A DNA stretch of 64,000 nucleotides from Gordionus sp. m RMFG-2023. Its lineage: Eukaryota > Nematomorpha > Gordioida > Chordodea > Parachordodidae. Below, piece by piece: positions 23,534 through 34,698 of this stretch (position 1 is its first letter; every line of letters starts with the position of its first letter). Under the pieces are notes generated by a model. That model worked only from the letters and a program-made list of their open reading frames with translations. It made no database searches and was not told the DNA's origin. The position numbers and the translations under genes are program-made. Where the stretch lies: contig NC_088775.1 of the NCBI RefSeq assembly GCF_954871325.1, forward strand, positions 69,789,561 to 69,853,560, given 5' to 3'.

Positions 23534-24390
23534 ATTTGGGTAACTAACGGTATCTCGGGGAAATTTTCGATATTATTATTTTTTTTATTGTTTTTTTTAA
23601 ATATTTTTTTTATTATTTTTTTTTATTATTTTTTTTTATTTTTATTTATTTTTTTTATTAATAAATATAAAAATATATAAAACTAGATATTCATAATATA
23701 CTAGAGAATTAAGATTTTTTCTTGAAATTTTCAATTATTTAAGATTCTATTTAAGATTTATTCTTAAAATTTTCAATTATTCAAGATTCATTTAAAATTT
23801 TTCAAATACTAGATATTTAAGATTTTTTTCTTAAAATTTAAATTTTCTAAAACTATATAATCATAATATACTAGAGAATTAAGATTTTTTCTTGAAATTT
23901 TCAATTATTTAAGATTCATTCTAAAAATTTTCAATTTAATTTAAAATTTTGAATCAAATACTAAATATTTAAGATAAAAATATAATCATAATATACTAGA
24001 GAATTAAGATTTTTTCTTGAAATTTTCAATCAAATTCTAGATAAATAACCAATTTATTTGAATAAACACTGATAATATAGTTATATATATAATTTTTTTT
24101 CTTAAATTTTCAATCAAATTCTAGATGATTAACCAATTTATTTCAATAAACAATGATAATATAGAGATATATAATTTAAAGGAAAAACAAAAATAGTTTT
24201 ATACATACTTGTATAACAATTTATTATCGGTAAAAATAAGATATTCCATTATAATATTATAATTATGGTCTTTTAAAAAAGCTATAATTAAAAATAACAA
24301 CAATAAATAAAAATAAATTAAAAATAAATAAAAAATAAATTTATAAAAAAAGATGAAAAATTTCTCCGAGATACCGTTAGTTACCTAAAT
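23534..24390. mobile_element. MITE-like element with ~33-bp inverted ends
   Basis: The left end GGGTAACTAACGGTATCTCG (about 23538) and the right end CGAGATACCGTTAGTTACC (about 24367-24384) are inverted copies, with GGAAATTTT next inside. The 0.85-kb interior is poly-T/A-rich with three repeats of ATAATATACTAGAGAATTAA. No coding capacity; the TSD is uncertain because the flanks are AAATT-rich. It lies just downstream of the MULE-1 gene. Confidence 0.7.
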
Positions 24391-25214
24391 TAAATGTTGA
24401 TTTTTTCGGCAATGTGAGGTAGTGGTAGGCAGGGTAATTTTGTTATTTCGGCAAATTATACATTGCCGAAATAACCAGGCAATAATGTGCACATTGCCGG
24501 GTTAAATCAGGCAATGTGTAATTTTTGTAATATTATATTATTAATAATTTTTTCGTTATTATTAATAATTTTTTAAGATTAATATTATATTTTTTTTAAA
24601 ATATATTTTAATTTGTTACAATATATTTTTTGATTGATATTTTTTTTAAAATACATTTTAATTTGTTACAATATATTTTTTGATTGATATTTTTCTTTTT
24701 GATCGCTAATTTTTTTTATTTTTTGTGTTATGTTTTTTTAATATATTTTTTTAAATATATTTTTTTGATTGATATTTTTTTTATATTTTTTTTTGTGTTA
24801 TATGAGTTTTTAAATTAATATTTTTAAATATATATTTTTGATTGATATTTTATTTAAATATATTTTTTTGGTTGATATTTTTTTTTATATTTTTTTTTGT
24901 GTTATATGATTTTTTAAATTAATATTTTTAAATATATATTTTTGATTGATATTTTTTTTTATATTTTTAATTTTTAGTGTTTATATGATTTTTTTAAATA
25001 AATTTTTTTGATTGATGTTTTTTAATATATTTTTTAAATATATATTTTGATTGATATTTTTTGATTGATAATTTTTTATATATTTTTTTAATAAATTTTT
25101 TTAAATATATTTTTTTGATAGATATTTTTTAATATATATTTTAAAAATTATTATTATATATTTATATTTTACGTAATTTCATCTATTATATATCTTTTGA
25201 TAGATAATTTTTTA

Positions 25215-26280
25215 GGTAATAGTAACAAATGTCATAATCGTAATTTTTGAACTTTTTTGAGTTTTTTTAAACCAAATAGATAAAAATATGTTTTGTAAAC
25301 ATGTTAAATTAATTTTTCAGTGAAAGTGTACTATGGAAAAGTGACAATTGTCATAATCGTTGTTTTTGAACTTTTTTGAGTTTTTTTAAAGTAAATGGGT
25401 AAAAATATATATTGTAAAGATGTTAAATTAATATTTAAGTGAAAGTGTACTATGGAAAAGTGACAATTGTCATAATCGTTATTTTTGAACTTTTTTGAGT
25501 TATTTTAAAGTAAATGGGTAAAAATATGTTTTGTAAACATATTAAATTAATATTTCAGTGAAAGTGTACTATGGAAAAGTGACAATTGTCATAATCGTTA
25601 TTTTAGAACATTTTTGAATTTTTTTAAAGTAAATGGGTTTTGAACCTTTAAAGTAAATGGGTAAAAGTAAACATGTTAAATTAATATTTCAGTGAAAGTG
25701 TACTATAGAAAAGTGAAAATGTCATAATCGTTATTTTTAAACTTATTTGAGTTTTTTTAAATAAATGGGTAAAAATATGTTTTGTAAACATATTAAATTA
25801 ATATTTCAGTGAAAGTGTACTATGGAAAAGTGACAATTGTCATAATCGTTATTTTAGAACATTTTTGAATTTTTTTAAAGTAAATGGGTTTTGAACCTTT
25901 AAAGTAAATGGGTAAAAGTAAACATGTTAAATTAATATTTCAGTGAAAGTGTACTATAGAAAAGTGAAAATGTCATAATCGTTATTTTTAAACTTATTTG
26001 AGTTTTTTTAAATAAATGGGTAAAAATATGTTTTGTAAACATATTAAATTAATATTTCAGTGAAAGTGTACTATGGAAAAGTAACAATTGTCATAATCGT
26101 TATTTTAGAACTTTTTTAAGTTTTTTTAAAGTAATTGGGCAAAAATATGTTTTGTAAACATGTTAAATTAATATTCCAGTGAAAGTGTACTATGGATAAG
26201 TGACAATTGTCATAATCTTAATTTTTGAACTTTTTTGAGTTTTTTTAAGGTAAATAGGTAAAATTATGTTCGAAAAAAAC
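25215..26280 (+). repeat. Left array of ~118-bp units (foldback arm)
   Basis: About eight units. Each contains GTGAAAGTGTACTATGGAAA, then AGTGACAATTGTCATAATCG, a TTTTTGAACTTTTTTGAG block and AAAATATGTTTTGTAAACAT. The start of the GTGTACTATGG block recurs near 25325, 25446, 25565, 25695, 25820, 25952, 26068 and 26187. One two-unit block including GGGTTTTGAACCTTTAAAG appears twice (about 25630 and 25888), suggesting higher-order duplication. Confidence 0.85.
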
Positions 26281-26884
26281 TTAGAATGTTTGGTGTATAA
26301 TCTTAGTGATTGTTTAAAATAAATATAAATATGAGGGCTAACTTTGAAAATGCTAAAATTAATTTTGTAATTATATTCATTTTCGAAAAGCTATTTAATA
26401 CTTTGATAGATTTAAATTACAATAGTAGCTCTAACTTGTAATTTCAGATCATTCACTAAAGTGAATAAATATTTAAAATGTATTTACTCACAGAATTGAA
26501 ATAAATAAATCAAAGATAATATAGTTAGTTGATATACAAATAACCGATGTTGGATTCTATATTTAAATATATTTCATAGTTAACATTTTAGGGAAAAATA
26601 AATTAATCTTACAATTAATTTAATCTTATATTGGCCTACTAAATTATATTAAAAAAACATTTCCGGATGTTATGAAGATTAGAGTTTAATCATAATAGTG
26701 AAATTTATTATCATTTGAAGTGATAAATGTTTTATTAATGAAGGAATAGCGATTTGCAGGAAAATTACTCATCATTAATTTTGAATATATAAATAAAAGC
26801 GAATTTAGGAATTTTATTGTTGATATTACTGTTAGTGACTTAAAAATGTAAAACATATTTAAACTGAAGTTTTAATTTAATATG

Positions 26885-28215
26885 TTTACAAAACATATTT
26901 TTATCTATTCCTCAAAAAAACTCAAAAAAGTCCAAAAATAACGATTATGACAATTTTCACTTTTCCATAGTGCACTTTAACTGAAATATTTATTTAACAT
27001 GTTTACAAAACATATTTTTAACCATTTACTTTAAAAAATCTAAAAAAAGTTTAAAATTAACGATTATGACAATTGTCACTTTTCCATAGTACACTTTTAC
27101 TGAAAAATAAATTTAACATGTTTACAAAACATATTTTTACCCATTTACTTTAAAAAATCTAAAAAAAGTTTAAAAATAACGATTATGACAATTGTCACTT
27201 TTCCATAGTACACTTTCACTGAAATATTAATTTAACATGTTTACAAAACATTTTTTTACCCATTTACTTTAAAAAAACTCAAAAAGTTCAAAAATAACGA
27301 TTATGACAATTGTCACTTTTCCATAGTACACTTTCACTATATTAATTTAACATGTTTACAAAACATATTTTTACCCATTTACTTTAAAAAAACTCAAAAA
27401 AGTTTAAAAATAACGATTATTACAATTGTCACTTTTCCATAGTACACTTTCACTGAAATATTAATTTAATATGTTTACAAAACATATTTTTACCCATTAA
27501 AAAATCTAAAAAAATTTCAAAAAAAACAATTGTCACTTTTCCATAGTACACTTTCACTGAAATATTAATTTAACATCTTTACAAAACATATTTTTACCCA
27601 TTTACTTTAAAAAAACTCAAAAAAAAATAACGATTATGACAATTGTCACTTTTCCATAGTACACTTTCACTGAAATATTAATTTAATATGTTTACAAAAC
27701 ATATTTTTACCCATTTACTTTAAAAAATCTAAAAAAATTTCAAAGATAACGATTATGACAATTGTCACTTTTCCATAGTACTCTTTCACTCAAATATTAA
27801 TTTAACATGTTTACAAAACATATTTTTACCCATTTACTTTAAAAAAACTCAAAAAAGTTCAAAAATAACGATTATGACAATTGTTACTTTTCCATAGTAC
27901 ACTTTCACTGAAATATTAATTTAACATCTTTACAAAACATATTTTTACCCATTTACTTTAAAAAAACTCAAAAAAAATAACGATTATGACAATTGTCACT
28001 TTTCCATAGTACACTTTCACTGAAATATTAATTTAATATGTTTACAAAACATATTTTTACCCATTTACTTTAAAAAATCTAAAAAAATTTCAAAGATAAC
28101 GATTGTCACTTTTCCATTTGCTGAAATATTAATAACATATTTACAAAACATATTTTTATCTATTTGGTTAAAAAAACACAAAAAAGTACAAAAATTACGA
28201 TTATGACATTTGTCA
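26885..28215 (-). repeat. Right array of ~115-bp units, inverted
   Basis: About eleven to twelve units in the opposite orientation to 25215-26280, each with ACGATTATGACAATTGTCAC, TTTTCCATAGTACACTTTCA and ATGTTTACAAAACATATTTT. Two-unit blocks recur (compare 27590-27720 with 27930-28070), so the right array has expanded independently of the left. Confidence 0.85.
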
Positions 28216-28825
28216 CTATTACCTAAAAAATTATCTATCAAAAGATATATAATAGATGAAATTACGTAAAATATAAATATATAATAATCATTTTTAAAAT
28301 ATATATTAAAAAATATCAATCAAAAAAATATATTTAAAAAAATTTATTAAAAAAATATATTAAAAATTATCAATCAAAAAATATCAATTAAAAAAATATA
28401 TTTAAAAAAATTTATTAAAAAAATATATTAAAAAACATCAATCAAAAAAATTTATTAAAAAAAATCATATAAACACAAAAAATTAAAAATATCAATCAAA
28501 AATATATATTTAAAAATATTAATTTAAAAAATCATATAACACAAAAAAAAAATATAAAAAAAAATATCAATCAAAAAAATATATTTTAAAAAAAATATCA
28601 ATCAAAAAATATATTGTAACAAATTAAAATATATTTTAAAAAATATATAATATTAATCTTAAAAAATTATTAATAATAACGAAAAAATTATTAATAATAT
28701 AATATTACAAAAATTACACATTGCCTGATTTAACCCGGCAATGTGCACATTGCCTGGTTATTTCGGCAATTTATACTTTGCCGAAATAACAAAATTACCC
28801 TGCCTACCACTACCTCACATTGCCG

Positions 28826-30319
28826 CTAACATATACATACACAAATAAAATATATTATCAAAAGATAAAAGATTTATTAGTGAATTTTTTTAAAAATGTT
28901 TTTGCTAGGTTAAAGACAATAAGTTACGAAGATAACAATAACATTTAGAAAATTATTAAAGAAGTTAAATAATTTCACACTCGATATTTTAACATTTGCC
29001 ATTAAATTTACTTGTATAAAATCAATATTCAACTAATCCTGGTACATATAATGCTCTATTAGTAATATTTTTATTTATTGAAATATATTTTAACAAAATA
29101 AATAAAAACTACAATGAAATGATAAATAATATATTTAACAGACTTAATCAAATATCATGAATATTAATGTTTTATTAACTAGATGCCCTTAACCATATTT
29201 TGTATATTAAATTATTATTTTTTTATATTAACATTATTTAAATCAGATTAATCTAAGGTATAATGATATCTATTTGGTTACTCTAAATAATATTAATTTT
29301 TAAATAATTTAAAAGGGTTGGACCTTCAGTTAATTTAATATGGAATTATAAACAAAACATCTTAAAAAATTAGTCCACTGAATGATTGAGATTAGGGCTT
29401 TTAGATTTATTATCAACCCCATTAGAGAGAAATCTTATGATGTAGATTGTATCAAAGCAAGGATCTATTGAACCATTGAAAGAAAGTTTTTATTATAAAA
29501 TTTTAAATAGGCACTATCACTTTTTTAAAAGTATTAGTAAATTCGGATGATAGTAATTTTATAAATTTTATTTAACGTAAATTTATTTTACTTCTTTTTC
29601 CGGTATTAATTTTAATTTCTTTTACTTTTCTCTTTGCAATTTTTTTTAAAACACAAAAAATTTTGTAGCAAGGAGAAAAAATGAATGAAAACAACTATAT
29701 TATTTTTATTTTATTTTCACTTTATATATATTTCTAGAAACAATAAAATAATAATCAAATTTTTATTGCGAAAAAAAACTAACAAAATATTATTGATACA
29801 AATAGTTATCGCTCTACATAAAAAACAATTTATTTGACAAGAGAGAAAAAGGTTCAATTTGTGAATGGCTTTATTTGAAAGTGCTAATCCAGAATAATTT
29901 ATTATAATCGAATTGAGTGATTGTATTAAAATATATGAAAAGCAAGTGATTATTTTATTGTATGTATTTTAACCAAATCTCAATATATATATCGTAATAT
30001 ATAATTTATGGTAAAATAAATTGTGGCTAAAGGCTTCGTATATAAAAATACAATAATATATTATTAAGTGTAATTGACATTTTAAATATAAGTAATAAAA
30101 TAATAGCGTACAAAAACGCACATGCAACACAATTAAACAAAAAAAAATCGATAAAAGTAATTATCGCTCTACAAAAAAAATAATTATCAAAAAAATAGAT
30201 AAAAATAGTTATCGCTCTACAAACAAAAATATAAACTATATCATGAGTAAGAATATTTTTCTTTTTTAAAAGCAATAATTAATGTTCAATAATTGTAATT
30301 ATAAATTTATTAAGATTAA
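28826..30319. other. A+T-rich non-coding interior of MULE-1
   Basis: No gene, array or element end recognised. A short motif AGTTATCGCTCTACA recurs near 29804, 30160 and 30210, too little to define a repeat. Confidence 0.4.
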
Positions 30320-30545
30320 CAGAGTTGTATAAAATGTATCTGTATCTATATACTACTTCAGAGGTATCTGTATTTGTTTATAGATAAATTTTGATATTCT
30401 TTTATTTAATGTTTTATTTATCTAAAAAATAAAAATAAGTTCTAATTTTACCTCATATCTATGAGCATATAATTTAAATAAATATATATTATAAAAATAT
30501 TAAGACTAATATAATAAAAAAATATATAATATTAAAACATATTTA
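30320..30545. repeat. Fragment of a hAT-H-family element
   Basis: Starts CAGAGTTGTATAAAATGTAT. It continues with AGAGGTATCTGTATTTG, GATATTCTTTTATTTAATG and ATGAGCATATAATTTAAATA, matching in order the reverse complement of the 62.05-62.35 kb end of hAT-H. Only about 220 bp of one end is present and the opposite terminus is not seen. Confidence 0.6.
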
Positions 30546-30979
30546 TAAAAAAATATATATTATTTTTTTCCCATTTATATATATAGATATCAGTTTAAGA
30601 TTGTGAAGGATATTTTTATCATGCAAGGGAATTTATAAATCTTCGCTTAGCCATGACACCTAATAATTATAAACAATACCATTGATGCACCAAATTATTT
30701 TAAGCAATTAATTTAGAATTTTGTAAAATAATTTTATGATATTCCGCTAACTTTTAATAAATAAATTTAAAAAAATTTTAAATCTATTTTTGATTTCGAT
30801 TGAAAAAAAATTATTAAAAAAATTGAAATCTAGCAATAACTTTTATAATTTAGTACATTTTACTCAAAAACAAAGATGAATTCTTCTTAATTTTATATTT
30901 TAATTTAATTTTATTATGGTTTTACTAATAAATAAAAATTAAAAAAAATTTTCGATTGCTTCCCTAGTAGTAAACTTGA

Positions 30980-31450
30980 TATACACCTAAATTATAATAA
31001 CATCATATATGTAATATGTAGGTAAATTATATATGGTATATATATTTATTATACATGTAATATACATATAAATAATATTTAAATATATTTACTTAACATA
31101 TATATATTTAATTTTACTGTATCGATATTATTTAAGATAATATATACCTAAATTATAATAAGATCATATTTATAATATGTAGGTAAATTATATATGGTAT
31201 ATGAATTTATTATACTTGTAATATACATATAAATAATATTTAAATATATTTAATATTTTAAAATATTTATTTAACATATATATATATTTAATTTCACTTA
31301 TATCGGTATTATTTAACATATTGATTATATATTATAATAACATCATATTTATAATATGTAGGTAAATTATATATGGTATATTTATTTATTATATATGTAT
31401 GTAATATTTAAGTATATATTTAATATATTTTATATATGTAATATTTATTA
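30980..31450. repeat. ~170-bp A+T-rich tandem array, three diverged units
   Basis: The block ATATGTAGGTAAATTATATA TGGTATAT recurs near 31014, 31178 and 31353, each preceded by a TATAATAACATCATAT-type block and followed by ATTTATTATA. Period is about 165-175 bp. It lies near the right end of MULE-1. Confidence 0.75.
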
Positions 31451-31606
31451 CACATGTATATATTTAATTAATTTATATATTTTTTATCTATAAATCTTTC
31501 TAAACAAATATTTATAATATATGTTATTTATTATTTAAATTTTCTAGTGGTAACATAAAGTGAGTATGTTTATGCTATTTTGATTAATGCGATTTAGACC
31601 TGAATC

Positions 31607-31765
31607 CGAATACATTACCGCGAAACTTTAATCGTGAATCAATAATCGCAAAAATTTTATAGCGAAGTTATTATCGCGAAACCCAAATCGCGAAGACAAT
31701 GTAGCGACAATTATTTCGCGAAACATATATCGCGAAGATATTATAGAGATTTTAATATCGCGATA
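31607..31765 (+). repeat. Resumed left GCGAA tract beyond MULE-1
   Basis: From the second TSD copy CGAATACAT the pattern of GCGAA units continues (ACCGCGAAACTTTAATCG, then GCGAAACCCAAATCGCGAAG) in the same orientation as 19984-20422. This shows MULE-1 split an existing tract. The sequence turns to ordinary A+T-rich DNA at about 31765. Confidence 0.8.
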
Positions 31766-31990
31766 ATTGTTAATAATGACTAATTTATTTTGAATCATTT
31801 TTTTATAATTAAATTATTTAAATAATATTTTTTTAATTCACATAGTTTGTAATTTTCTTTTAACCTTAAAAAATTTATATAATGATTAATAAACTTAGAT
31901 CTGGTTTATGAAATTTGTTATTGAAATACACTTTTTTGGCTATCCTATCCCTTCCTTCGAAGTTCTTATTTTATAATGCGCACAAGGAAC

Positions 31991-33439
31991 CAGGGATGTG
32001 AACCCGTACCCAGACCCTGAACCCTCCTGGACCCTCGTATTTTGGCTGAACCCGGACCCGGACTTTTAAAAAGTGGAGGGTCCAAGGGTTCAGGGTGTTA
32101 AAAATTTTTAACTAAAAATTATTTTTTTTTAAATTAATGTAAAAATATAATTTTTAAAAAATAATATATAATTTTTATAATTTTATTAATTTTTAAAAAA
32201 ATAATATAAAATTTTTATAATTTTATTAACTTTTTTCGTGGAATCTCCCTAAAAAAATAGTCACTTTAAAACTATAATTGATAAAGCAAGGGATGTTGTA
32301 AAATATTTAAGAACTCCCACAATTGTTAGAATATTAAAATCCATGAAAAGGTAAATGGCAATTTTAGATTGCACAACACGTTGGTCTTCTATGTGTATGA
32401 TGGTAGAGCGATTATTAAGTTTGAAAGATTTCTGTAATGATTTTATCATAGGAGCATGTGAAATCATTTTGTCAGAAGATGATTGGAATCAAGTAAAAGA
32501 GCTTACTAGTGTGCTGGTTCCTTTAAAAATAACAACATTAAAAGTGCAAGCTGAACAATTATGTTTATCGGATTTTTATGGCATATGGTTAAGATGTCGA
32601 TTAGAGTTAGGGAGATTAACAAGTTCTTTTTCAAATGAAGTATTAGAAAATACGAAAATAAGAGAGCAACAATATTTACAAAATAGTGTTGTAAATGCTT
32701 TGATATATTTAAACCCGCGATATCAGGTTTTATTAAATAGTGAGCAAAAAAATGGCTATAGACCATCTTGAAGATTTATGTCATACCCAAAACTCTATTA
32801 TTTACAATACATTGGTGGTTACAACAGTCTACTGGTTGTAGCGATAACAATGATAATTATAACGATATTGTTGATCTGGAAATTTTACTATTAGATAGAG
32901 AAAAAAAAATTAAATTATCATCTGATAGAAAGAAGCAAAAAATATCTATTGTATCTTTAATAGAAAAGTTCTCGGAAGTCATGAGAATAAATAGAGATGC
33001 AAACATTTTAAAATTCTGGGAGGAAAATTCTTCAATATATCCAGAATTATATACCTTTTCTAGAATCGTCATGGCTGTACCGGCGACACAAGTACAATAA
33101 TTTATGTATTATAAAAATGACTATCTATTTTAGGTAAGCGTAGAACGTGGATTTTCATCGTTGACTAATTTACGTGGAAATCTGAAGAATGATATTTTAG
33201 AAGATATCATGATTGTGCGATTGAATAAAATATTTAAAATATAAATTATCTCATTTCGAATTATAAATGTGTATATATTGAAGTATAATAAAAAATGAAT
33301 GAAAAAAAGTCTTATTTTGAGTCATTATTTTTATGTTTCCTCTGAACCCGGACCCGAACACTAGACCCGGGTTCTTTTTAAATTTATTACCGGACCCGAA
33401 CCCGGACCCTTTTTTTTTGTCCAAGGGTTCACATCCCTG
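31991..33439 (+). mobile_element. hAT-D transposon, TSD CAAGGAAC
   Basis: Terminal inverted repeats begin CAGGGATGTGAACCC at both ends and are flanked by perfect 8-bp repeats CAAGGAAC (31983-31990 and 33440-33447). Subterminal zones are packed with AACCCGGACCC-type blocks and their inverses. The 1.45-kb interior encodes the catalytic and dimerisation parts of a ZBED-like hAT transposase without its N-terminus, so it is an internally deleted copy. Confidence 0.92.
32250..33244 (+). pseudogene. hAT-D transposase, N-terminally deleted
   Basis: The frame opens with IDKARDVVKYLRTPTIVRIL (about 32272-32331) and then AILDCTTRWSSMCMMVERLL (32358-32417), the CTRWSS signature of ZBED-type hAT transposases. 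It goes on to EDDWNQVKELTSVLVPLK and YLNPRYQVLL. A break follows near 32770. The next frame carries FWEENSSIYPELYTFSRIVM and VPATQ, and a 42-bp GT...AG intron (33092-33133) joins it to VSVERGFSSLTNLRGNLKND, the hAT dimerisation motif, ending LNKIFKI. BED finger and first catalytic Asp region are absent. A stop lies before the AILDC segment. Confidence 0.82.
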
Positions 33440-33582
33440 CAAGGAACTCATCTTTATCAATATATTAATCATTGAGTTTATTAGTTAAATCTTGATATTT
33501 ACTGGCGAAATTGATATCTGGGTAGCATTCCTATTTATTGTCTGATGACTTAATATTTATAAATTTATCAATCAATTTTGGC

Positions 33583-34385
33583 CAGGATTAGCAAGTCAGT
33601 CAATTGACCAGTCAAATGACTAGATTTTGGCGGGTCAATTGAACGGGAGAATATTTAATCTGGTCAAATGGTCAAATATTCTATAAGATCTAAATATAAA
33701 AATTTGTTTGAAAAAGAAAAAACGATATAAATACATGTGAAATGTGACCACAATGCTTATTGAGTTCCTAATATTAAGGAGAGCATTTTAATCATAGTGA
33801 ATTTAATGAAGTATGTAAGGTAATAAAAGAATTAGGCATACAAGGTGATGACCAAAATATTTCAAGTTATATCATAAATTTCAGAAATAAAAGCGGCTTG
33901 TTCAATAGAAAATCATGGGGATAGCAGTAACTTTCATAAGAAACAATCAGATTTCAATCTCAAGCAGTGGAATTAGCTTTGACTACCATGACCCTTAAGA
34001 GAAGTGACATTACTAACAATTCCTAGATCTACTTCTTCTTCAGAAAGAAATTGGTCGACTTGTGTCAATAATCTTACTAAAACAGAAATCGATTGAAGAT
34101 TTAGACAAAAAGAAAATTGATTAAAAAATATTAAAGAAAATGATGATATTCAATATAAAATAATATTTATTTGATTTTAACTATATTTAACCGGTCAAAT
34201 GCACAACCGTGGTTTTGGCAGTCACTATTCTAAAACAGTGTAGATGAATAAAGTCTACAACATTACTGTTTAGAATATCAATTTTGAATGGCAATTCAAA
34301 AATAAATTACATCTAAGTGAAATAAGGGATTTTTTATTAATCTTATTATTTTACGATCTTTATAGATATCTTTTCTGCTTATTTG
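33583..34385. repeat. Decayed repeat related to part of the hAT-F arms
   Basis: The part 33590-34110 (AAGTCAGTCAATTGACC, TTTCATAAGAAACAATCA, AACAGAAATCGATTGAAGAT) parallels 38505-38800 in the left hAT-F arm. The part 34257-34385 (AATTACATCTAA, GATCTTTATAGATAT) parallels the reverse complement of 39290-39420 there. It is therefore a diverged relative of a repeat that hAT-F carries within its inverted arms. No clear ends or TSD. Confidence 0.5.
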
Positions 34386-34698
34386 GATGAAGGGGGGGGG
34401 GGCGTGATAAAAATTTTAGTAAAATATCTCGGCATTAATCTCAATTAATTTAAATATAATATTTTGATATGGGTTCTTATTGAATCTTAAATAATTTTAA
34501 AATATAATAAAAAAAATAGCTACACTAAAAATTAACAAATAATTAATGACATATTTGATAAATTATAATTATTTTAAAAAAAAAGTATTGCCGAAATTTA
34601 AAAAAAAAATTTTCTCGTCTGGCTGGTGCCATTCCTTTGGTTATAAATTATAAATATTTTCGCCATTCTTTTCTCATTATTTCGGAGTCTTATAAAAT

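Larger units (their letters stand above)
24407..28825. mobile_element. 4.4-kb foldback element with ~1.9-kb arms
   Basis: The left end CGGCAATGTGAGGTAGTGGT is exactly inverted at the right end (28806-28825). Both arms go on with GGCAGGGTAATTTTGTTATT, a hairpin GTTATTTCGGCAA...TTGCCGAAATAAC, a GTGCACATTGCC block, an A+T microsatellite zone, and an array of ~115-120-bp units. Left arm about 24407-26280, right arm about 26885-28825, spacer about 0.6 kb with nothing recognisable. There is no coding capacity and no obvious TSD. Such a molecule can fold into one hairpin nearly 2 kb long. It is a non-autonomous foldback-type element of unassigned superfamily. Confidence 0.85.
20423..31606 (+). mobile_element. 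MULE-1 (Mutator-like) transposon, 9-bp TSD CGAATACAT
   Basis: Perfect 9-bp direct repeats CGAATACAT (20414-20422 and 31607-31615) flank an 11.2-kb element. The left end reads CACTAAATAGCATTGCTC followed by AAAATAGCATAAA. The reversed right end reads GTCTAAATCGCATTAATC followed by AAAATAGCATAAA, so the terminal inverted repeat is about 38 bp and diverged. A 9-bp TSD plus a FLYWCH-MULE transposase (21.8-23.5 kb) identify the superfamily. The rest of the length is non-coding: tandem repeats, a MITE (23534-24390), a 4.4-kb foldback element (24407-28825), a hAT-H fragment (30320) and an A+T-rich array (31.0-31.45 kb). Confidence 0.85.

Noticed and set aside
25215-28215. CRISPR-like regularly spaced repeats
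   Set aside because: Units of ~115-120 bp are contiguous tandem repeats without unique spacers, form an inverted pair, and lie in eukaryotic DNA.
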